64,000 nt of DNA, from the NCBI GenBank assembly GCA_015178975.1, contig WHVD01000115.1, positions 124,001 to 188,000 of the forward strand. Reading direction: 5' to 3'. Numbering within the stretch: position 1 is the stretch's first letter; each line of letters starts with the position of its first letter. The notes beneath the pieces are model-generated. The model was not told the origin of the DNA, did not search any database, and was given only the letters and a program-made list of their open reading frames with translations. The translations under genes and the position numbers were made by a program. Origin of the DNA: Hysterangium stoloniferum. Taxonomy: Eukaryota > Basidiomycota > Agaricomycetes > Hysterangiales > Hysterangiaceae. This document shows, piece by piece, positions 56,199 to 64,000 of the stretch.

Positions 56199-56569
56199 AC
56201 AATACTTTAAAATGAATGAAGGTATTATTGCATAAGCTTCCAAAAATGAGAGGGGGATTCTAAATGGGTATTCTGAGTCAATATTCAAACTGAAGGGTAG
56301 TAGTGAACAAGATGAGGTTTATACTAAAGTCTGGAAAATGGAACAGGGGATCAAGAAAAGGAATTCAAGACAACAGAAAAAAGATAAATACTCTGAGCCA
56401 CAACTTTTCTCTGTATCAACAATTCTAAATATTTATCAGAGCATGTGATCTAATTCAGAAACTTATTCAAATTTTATTAATTATTTATGATTCTATACTT
56501 ATATATCCTTTTGAAATCATTGAACTTAAAAGACATGCATGAGCCAGTCTCTCTTTGCAAGTGGCCATG
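56199..56569. other. AT-rich spacer between LTRs, no gene seen
   Basis: Its centre (56405-56460, inverse strand) resembles the left edge of the Copia LTR at 43830-43870, including TGTTGATACAGAG. Confidence 0.5.
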
Positions 56570-57397
56570 TGTTACAATCGGAATTCCCGCCAGACTCCAG
56601 GCACTAACTTATACATATGCACCCATACCCTATACGCACCAATTGTCAGTTTACCAGAATTCCCACCGGACTCCATATGTCAGACTTGTCTATGTTCAAC
56701 TTCATTACCTTGTGTATCAGTCACCGGAATACCCACCAGACTCCGTCCCTGTCTATGTCCAACTCTGTCCCACACATCAGTCACTGGACCCTGCTCAGAA
56801 AACCTGTCATCCCTCTAACAGAGCCCCATTCCCATTTTAGTCAAATGACCTGTCACAATTTGGACTCCACTCCCGCTCCATTTCCTGTTATGGTTTATGA
56901 TTTGTCATGATTCAGACTCTGCTCCATTCCGTCCCATTCCTAACACCAAATTTGGTGTTTACTATTCTCATTTCATGTTTTGCTAGTTTTGTTTCATCAT
57001 TACTGGATTTGGTATGTCATTCATTCCATGGTCTATATAGTCTGGCAGATGTTGTACATACAATCCAGTCAGAAAATCAGCTTAGATTTCCCCCAGTAAT
57101 CTAATACATTTTCTGCTCTAAACTCCTACTTGAATTACACCACTCATGCTAGTTGGAGCCCACAGGCTCCGGTGCATCTATCTCTCTTATTTATCTCGAC
57201 TCCCAACCTCTCAACCCATGACCTCCGACCTATGACCCCTCGACCCACAAACCCCACCTGGACTCCCTGGGATTCCTGTCCACCTGTCTGAAATTGGACA
57301 ACATGATCTCGCAAGGGCACAGCCTATAAGCTGAAGCCAAGTCCTACCAGATATCCCACGGGTTTCTCCAGAAACCTGCCGTGTATGTACCCTAACA
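56570..57397 (+). mobile_element. Solo LTR, 828 bp, target duplication CCATG
   Basis: Starts TGTTACAATCGG and ends GTACCCTAACA. Flanked by CCATG at 56565-56569 and 57398-57402. The core motif is at 57314-57346. Same family as the full Gypsy element 46012-54676. Confidence 0.95.
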
Positions 57398-57402
57398 CCA
57401 TG

Positions 57403-58578
57403 AATACTTATGGGTTAATAATAATGTCCTTAAACACTACATCAGCAGTCATATCTGTCTTGGAATAGGATTTTCATTCTTCCCCAATTTGTTCCTCTTG
57501 AGGCATCAACATGAAACTGTGCATGTGAGAAGACAGGAGTGTGCAGGTGCCAATCTGACTATTTCAGTGATTGACCTCTGACTTATTGATAGTTATATTA
57601 CCTGAGCCAACCTGGATACTGTAGAAAATACAATTCAAATCATATTTGTTTTAGAGTTGGAATATTTGCTATTCAAGGGATGAATGCCAGCTCTATGATC
57701 TTGACTCAAAGTACTCTGTGAGACAGTTGTATCAACCACAGCCTTGCTCCATTATGATAGGTATTATTTCAGGCACTCCAAACATCCTTCCACAATCATT
57801 ATTTATATATCATACTGACATTGGTACCCTGATTGTGCCATCTTTGTTGCTAGTGCCTCAATACTTGATCACAAAACTTTTGTATTACATACCTATCAAG
57901 GACTTCTGCACATTCGAGCTCCCCATTTATTCTCATTCATATACACATACCCACTTACCTTCCATTCCACTAGTCTGTCTGTCATTGAATCTTTTAGTAT
58001 AAATTACTGTCTTATATTCTACTAATCTCCAGTTCAAATATTGATTCAGACCCTTGCTGTTCAGAACCATGTTGTTCAGGCCCCTATGTGTGTTTTCAAC
58101 CTATACTGTCCTCTGGCACCATGACATTGGTGTTCCTGAGAGCAGCATCTCTGATGACAGTGCACTGACAACACACCCACTTATGACTTTGTTTTCTAGC
58201 CACTCTATCCCATTTCCCTTCTGATGGCATTCCATTATTCCTGGCATCACATCACCACACACCATTTGCCACATAGGTGGGGGCTCATTTTTGACATGGC
58301 AATAACTTCTACTATTACTTACATAATGAGCTATTATAATTATGTGCTATTCAGACCATGACATGCTTGGGCTCTCTACAGCGACTTTTTAATCAAAACG
58401 ACCCAGTGCAGGCAACAAACCCTCTTTAACGCCTCATGAGGAGCGTTGTAAAAATTCTTACTGATGACGGACTGAATGAGTTGACTACCATCCTCTACTG
58501 ATATATCGTACATGTATGGGCATTACTGTGTATGAACTCGTTTGATAGCTACAATATGTAACCGCAAAATGACAAGAC
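57403..58578. other. No gene recognised
   Basis: A 94-codon plus frame (57718-58002) has no motif. The part nearest 58579 will contain the 3' untranslated region of the transporter gene. Confidence 0.45.
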
Positions 58579-60809
58579 TCAGACTTTCTCATCGACTTCA
58601 TGAATGGAAGTAGGACGAGACGCCTGCTTTCCTTCAACGACGGCGTCATCTTCTCCTGCACCTTTCTCGAAAGCAACACGGTGTTTTTCAAAGTGTGAAC
58701 CATGATTTCTGTCAAGAAAAGGTCAGAAAGGTGACAACTTAAAGCGTAAGGAGCGCACTCAGGCCCGACGAGAACGACGGTGACAATGAATGCGGCGACG
58801 ACACCGATTAGGATACCTTGCACCTACAAAAAAAATCTCCAATCAAGTAACTGCGGTCTAACGATAATTGCAGGATCTCACCTTGGCATAGTCAGGTACA
58901 TCCTCGCCATTAACAGTTGTACGCAAGTGTTCTCCACCCACTTGGAATATTCGCCTTAGGAACTTCCAATCACCGATTTTTACCAAGGTATAACTCACCT
59001 GCTTCAATTCGTGCAGACGCAGATGAAATCATCTAAGATAGTACAATTCTCAGTAATAGATCTAGTATGTATACTTAAAATGACAACGAACGTTTCCAAT
59101 TTGATATGCAACGCCTGGGAAAGTTGCACGGAAAGCTGGCGGTGAAAGTTCATTAAGGAAAATCGGGATCTGGGTAATTTCAGAGGAAGGATATACATGG
59201 GCGATAACTCGGAATCTGGACTTACGACACCCCATGCACCCTGTACACCAATCTGGATGAAGAATGCACCGGCGGCAAGGCCGGAGAAACTAGAGGGAAG
59301 AATCCAAAGAGGAATGAAGACTGAATAGATGATTGAATCAACACGCCACTCCTCTAAGAAAATGACCTACCAGCAACGAGACAACAAAAGATGCTGTTGA
59401 ACGATAGGATTTCAGCGATAATAATAGATGCATCATCCCTAGACTTACATGATGGTTAATCGTCGTCCGACATATTGCGAAACCCAGCCAGCAAGAGCAC
59501 CTCCCCTGTAAGATTGTTAACTCGTATGATAGAGATAATGACTGTCTTTCTCACGCTATTGCACCCTGTTGGTATGGTTGTGGTAATCAGTGAATAATGA
59601 ATTTATTGGCAAAAGAACAAAGGAAACGTACGCAATTACCAATAATCGTCGCTTTGGTGGCCAATTGGGTTGATAAAAGTTTATTGTCATGAATGTAAGT
59701 AGGATACAAATCTTGAGATCCGTGCGAAAGGAAATTAAATCCTAGGTCTAGGGGTTAGTGCTAATCAAGAATTGCAATTTATGTACAGAATTTACCAGTC
59801 ATCAACAAGATGGCGTAGATACAGAGCATCCAGTGAGTCCTCAGCATAGTCTTAGTTTCACGTAAGAAGATCCTTGTCTTGTTCTCAGTGACGTTTCCGT
59901 TCAATTCTTGCGCTAGTCTTTCTTCTTTGGCACGCAAGAACACTGCGCTTTCGGGTAACACCGCACGCAGGCACGCCGCGAAGAACGTGATAGACGCAGC
60001 AATCCAAAACAGAACTCGCCATGAGTGGCTTGAATGTGGTACGGCTGTAAGATTCACAACCGCTAATATTGACGAATAAATGATTGGCGAACTAAAAGAT
60101 TAGCAGAACGCACCTGCTAATAGATATCCGACTGCGTATCCCTCCTGCAGTACTCCGGAGAGGAATCCACGCGTCTCAACAGGGACGTTCTCAAGTGCTG
60201 TGGCGATTGATAGACCCCAGATACCACCCATGGCAATACCGAATAACGAACGGGCACCCAAGAATTGCGTATATGTCTTGCAGAATGAAGCGCCAATTTG
60301 CAAGACACAACAGAGCAGAAGGTTTACGACTAGGGGCCATTTACGACCATAACGGTCGGATATTATCCCAAATAGCACCTGCAAACTGTCTTGAAATATA
60401 TTCAAAGTAGAACGTTACTGGCACATACCGCTCCAAGGGAACGGAACAGGAGGGTAAGTGTTATAGCGTTCGTCTTCGCAGAGAAAAGGTCGGCGCGTTC
60501 GATGAAGCAAAGTCTACATGAAGAATACTTACAAGAGTTGCTGTAGGACGATCGAACCCGATTGGAGCAGGTTTCGACAGGTTTGTAATAGACAAGGACA
60601 CGCTGAAGAAGTCCATAGCGTCGCATGTCCATGCCAGCCATCCTGAAAATACCATGGACCATTGTATCCAGGTCAGTCCTCTGAGAGCCGTGAGCAGCGG
60701 AAGCTGTCCCTCCCTCGTTTCTTTCTTCGGAATGAAATTACGACTGTGTAGTGGGTTAGCCAACAGTATTAAAAAATGGCTAGAAGACACACAGGAAGTA
60801 AGGAGCCAT
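58579..60809 (-). CDS. Jen1-type monocarboxylate:H+ symporter (MFS), multi-exon, apparently intact
   Basis: Plasma-membrane uptake of lactate/pyruvate-like acids is known for the family. From ATG 60809 (exon 1 of 17 nt, donor GTGTGT, acceptor at 60744-60743) the protein runs MAPYFL-RNFIPKKETREG, then WLAWTCDAMDFFSVS in helix 1. It continues with SDRYGRKWPL (MFS loop 2-3 signature), GASFCKTYTQFLGARSLFG and SIATALENVPVETRGFLSG. The Jen1 family signature NxxSHxSQDxxPT is present as NFLSHGSQDLYPT (about 59740-59700). Later parts are WVSQYVGRRLT, IQIGVQGAWGVIPIFLNELSP and a charged C-terminus ending HEVDEKV, TGA at 58581-58579. About nine to ten introns of 45-65 nt fit. Twelve helices are expected. 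No stop was seen in the joined frame, making this the most normal host gene here. Exact exon edges near 59280-59460 are unresolved. Confidence 0.88.
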
Positions 60810-63800
60810 GATGAGCGCAAAAGTCAACGTTCTCCGAGAGTTGAACTCGGACCTTTAATAAGCCCGTGACATGTTTTAATTGCCCTGAGGCTGCACGCGA
60901 CCCCTATTCAAATAAGTGGTGCGTGAGATATAATGACATACCCTGTCCGGGTAGCGCTCTCAACAGATTGCGCCAACAGAACCACGTGTGCCAATTGACA
61001 CCCGGTCGTCACACTACACAACCCAAATCAACCGAGGTCGGAAAGCAGAACGGGTCAAGAGGTAACATTTTTTGTGGTTCTGGACCAGTATCGATGGCCC
61101 TGAAGGATGTGCGGTTGATTTAAGACATAAACTCGATCCATTACGCCGCTCACGTCAATCATTGTGATTCTACATCCCAGCCTTAGTCCAGCGTCAACCC
61201 GCAATGAGTCCACCACAACACCGTACAATAATTCGCCAGTGTGGACCGTACAGGTTCCCTTCGTCAATAGTCCGCAGTAAGCACAACGGTACGTATAAAA
61301 ACGCCAAACTTGTATAATTTTATTTGAATATTTCTAGACAAGCAAGAATGCAACTTTTTAGGAATATAAGAGGCAGTGGGGGGCACTGCGGAATCTTATC
61401 AAGGTTGGCTTTCCTGACGTAGGAAGTCCTAAAATAGCTACATTTCTTAGTGGCAATTACGTTGATATGATCGGTTTGGGCCAGGAACCGAGATGGCAGG
61501 TGACGCTCTGTATCAAATGAAGCGAAAAGCTGTTGTAGCTATAAGAGCTCACGTGTACTCAAGGTAACAACTTATTTGGACTGTCTTCAAGAGAAAACGA
61601 TAATCGAGATCTCTCCACGACATCCTGAAGATACCCCATGATGTGATTAATATTGGTTCACAAGTCTGTTTTTTGATATTGATCTGATCTAGCTTGTTAT
61701 TACATGTCTCATCCTATATCGTTAGTTTCCCTTAACCTAGCGCATACCTCAGTCGATTTCCATGTCTTGTGGACTGAATTGTTCTACTTGTAATAGAAGT
61801 ACCTCCCAAAGGCTTTTAAAACAATCAATTTAATCAAATTACACAATGCATTCATATAAAAAGTGTGCATTTGTGCCTAGAGGTCCACAGGTGACTAATT
61901 GACTCTTACCTCTAAGCTGTCACTACTTTGAAAATTTTCCAGAATCTCACGGGGGATAATCTCAATCTCGGAATATCCTGTCAAATTTATGGAAAATAAA
62001 ATGTTTGCCGGATAATGTGTAAATTATTTGACCACGGTGTTGGGGATTTTATATATTCGAAGAATGCTCCACTTTCTAAATTGCATTACATAAAATTTTT
62101 GGCAGATGCTTAATGCTGGAATATGTATGAGACACTTGTAATGTTAGCGGACCTTAGTAGTAGCGGACGGAGGGTTCCACCATTGAAAATACCCCTAAAA
62201 ATTTATGTAGGTAAATTTGGAAAATGCCCAAGAATTCTTCAGAATATTTAAAATTTGCCACAATTTCAAAAATTTGAATATTCTCATGAAATGTTTATAT
62301 TTTTCATGTATTTTAGAGGAATTTGCGGCGCTGTGTTTTATGAAATTGAAATTATAGCACTTTAGTTTATCGGAATCTATGCTAGATAAATGGTAACAAT
62401 AAAAGTGGTGACCAATGACTTATCGCGAGAACCGGTTCGTCATTCGTCTCCCATCGTCCAGACCAATTTGCGGGGGTCATTAATATATCGGGCACTCCCT
62501 CCCTTTCTATGTTGGATGCTCCAGAAACATTGCTGGATCAACTAGCACTACCAACTAGGAGCCCCTCACGTGTACATAAGCTTGAAGCCTCGTAGCTAGA
62601 AAGGAGATAACTAATACATCTTTATACTATCGGAAACCCTGCGGCAACTCCTAAAGCATATTACTGTTAACGGACTCTATTTCATAATCCTTTGCCGCTC
62701 GTGGGTTCTTCATTCGACCGGATGCATAAGAATCGTAGCAATCGATCCCACTCCCTTGATTTCGGTCACATTGATTCGCTATGAGAATCCTCCTATACGT
62801 CACCTCATGTTATTAGTGATAGAGTAAACGACAGGGTGAGACCGGCGATGGATAGCCAGAGTATTTTTCAGTTCAGTCACTAAAGTTTTATCGCGTTAGT
62901 TACTCACCTAACGGTTCCAACTAAAGTATCAGCGTCGTATTTCCCATAATCTGCCCACGCTGGTTGATTGCGCTATCCAGGTAGATAATATAGTTGCGCA
63001 CCTAACAATTCCCACCAAGGCTTATATCGTCGTACTTCAGTCTAGACTTAGTCATTCACCTATTCCGAGAATTTCAGTGAAGTCCCTTGAAGTAATGGAT
63101 CTTCAACCGTAGTTGATGGTATATATGTTTTTGTCAATCACTAATGTATTCTAATGGACATGTGCAATAGATATGCGTGGGGAACCGGTGGGGTTCCCAA
63201 ATGGTCTTTCCGCACTGGGGTAACACCATGATGTCTAGAGAGTAATATAAGCCACTTCCAATAAATAAAAAGCCAGATCTAGAGCAGTTTATAAATATGA
63301 AGACTACAGAATATGAATTCCATGGAAGAGAAAGCTGACATTAGAATAGAGTCAATGGATGAAAACAAGAGTAAGTCTGTGATCTGTCCCTTGTTACGAA
63401 GACTGCCACGACCAATAATGAGTAGCGGGAGAATATAATAGTATCTATAGAAGATATTAACACAACCCTCCGCCATTATTTACAGAGCCGATACTTATTT
63501 CCCTTCGATGTCTCATTTGAAGCTGTTGGGGAGGAAACGGGGAAGGTAACAGTCACACTGTGGTGTTAATTACTCATCAATAATCCGATCCATTCATAAA
63601 AATCATTTGAAGAGTACCCACAAGGTAAGGCCGGCAACATGCATTGCTCTCCACAAGGCGGGAGATTCAACCGTGAGATGGCATCAGGGATTTGGGATTG
63701 TCTGCACCCTTTATGTAGACTACTTAGACTCCCGAAATTTATAGCAAGCTTTTATATCGACCAGTAAATAACGATCTCGGGAAAGTAGTGTGTCTAGCCG

Positions 63801-64000
63801 AGCTAGCGAGCTCTCCCTGATGGCTCTAGACAATGCATACGGGGATAGATCTTTCCACTTTGCTGATATGATCCGATTTGCTTTGAGAAATAAATGATTA
63901 AGTACTTGTGAAGACGTACGAGAGAAAGTGGTGGAAACAATGGTTTCAGTTGGAGATGCGAGATTATACCCAAGTTGCCTGTCTAATCTTCCCGATAATG
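60810..64000. other. Non-coding region, no gene recognised
   Basis: 60834-60853 on the minus strand is a tRNA B-box-like sequence (GGTCCGAGTTCAACTCTCGG), with an A-box-like TGGCGCAATCTGTTGA at 60974-60959, but no complete tRNA folds. 62895-62945 and 62993-63043 are an imperfect direct repeat. 61800-62400 is strongly AT-rich. All longer frames lack motifs. Confidence 0.5.

Noticed and set aside
60827..60980. Functional intron-containing tRNA gene
   Set aside because: A and B boxes are about 110 bp apart, the acceptor stem pairs only partly and no anticodon loop with U33 can be formed.

Overview
The window looks like a transposon-rich basidiomycete (mushroom-forming, Agaricomycete-like) nuclear genome. 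This rests on short spliceosomal introns (about 47-86 nt, GTRNGY...YAG), host genes broken into many small exons, chromodomain Ty3/Gypsy and Ty1/Copia elements with TGTTA...TAACA LTRs, Tc1-like and hAT DNA transposons, and tRNA-derived SINE-like units. The organism is inferred; no marker gene was searched.

Layout. 1-9 kb: palindromic DIRS-like reverse transcriptase fragment, decayed repeats, a fragment of an ACS-family MFS transporter, a HEAT-repeat gene relic with an in-frame minisatellite, and a CACTA-type MITE. 9-16.5 kb: 18-bp minisatellite with a tRNA-like insert, chromoviral Gypsy remnant, and three LTR copies, two with perfect 5-bp target duplications. 17.75-24.66 kb, minus strand: one P-loop GTPase gene. 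26-33 kb, minus strand: decayed hAT transposase split by two Tc1-like elements, one with an intact 338-aa transposase. 33-40 kb: low-information sequence with minisatellites, a fragment of the large ribonucleotide reductase subunit and a Copia-like LTR. 40.5-43.8 kb: TTTTAAA satellite with a 10-bp period, split by a solo LTR. 43.85-57.4 kb: Copia gag/pol fragment, an almost complete Gypsy element carrying a spliced antisense gene, an inverted partial copy and a solo LTR. 58.6-60.8 kb, minus strand: an apparently functional Jen1-type carboxylate transporter. 61-64 kb: nothing coding recognised.

The outstanding locus is 17753-24657 (minus). A GTPase domain encoded by nine ordinary exons is followed by 70 consecutive micro-exons. 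Of these, 69 are exactly 3 nt and one is 6 nt. Each is bounded by an acceptor AG and a GT donor and is separated from the next by a 47-86 nt intron. Four ordinary exons with a membrane segment follow and end at a stop codon. Phases agree across the whole model: 83 exons, 82 introns, 489 codons, no in-frame stop. In the downstream 48 micro-exons the introns are near-identical copies in a 71-bp tandem array, and the site that varies most between units is the 3-nt codon. I know of no described gene in which a run of single codons each forms its own exon, but I could not search for one.
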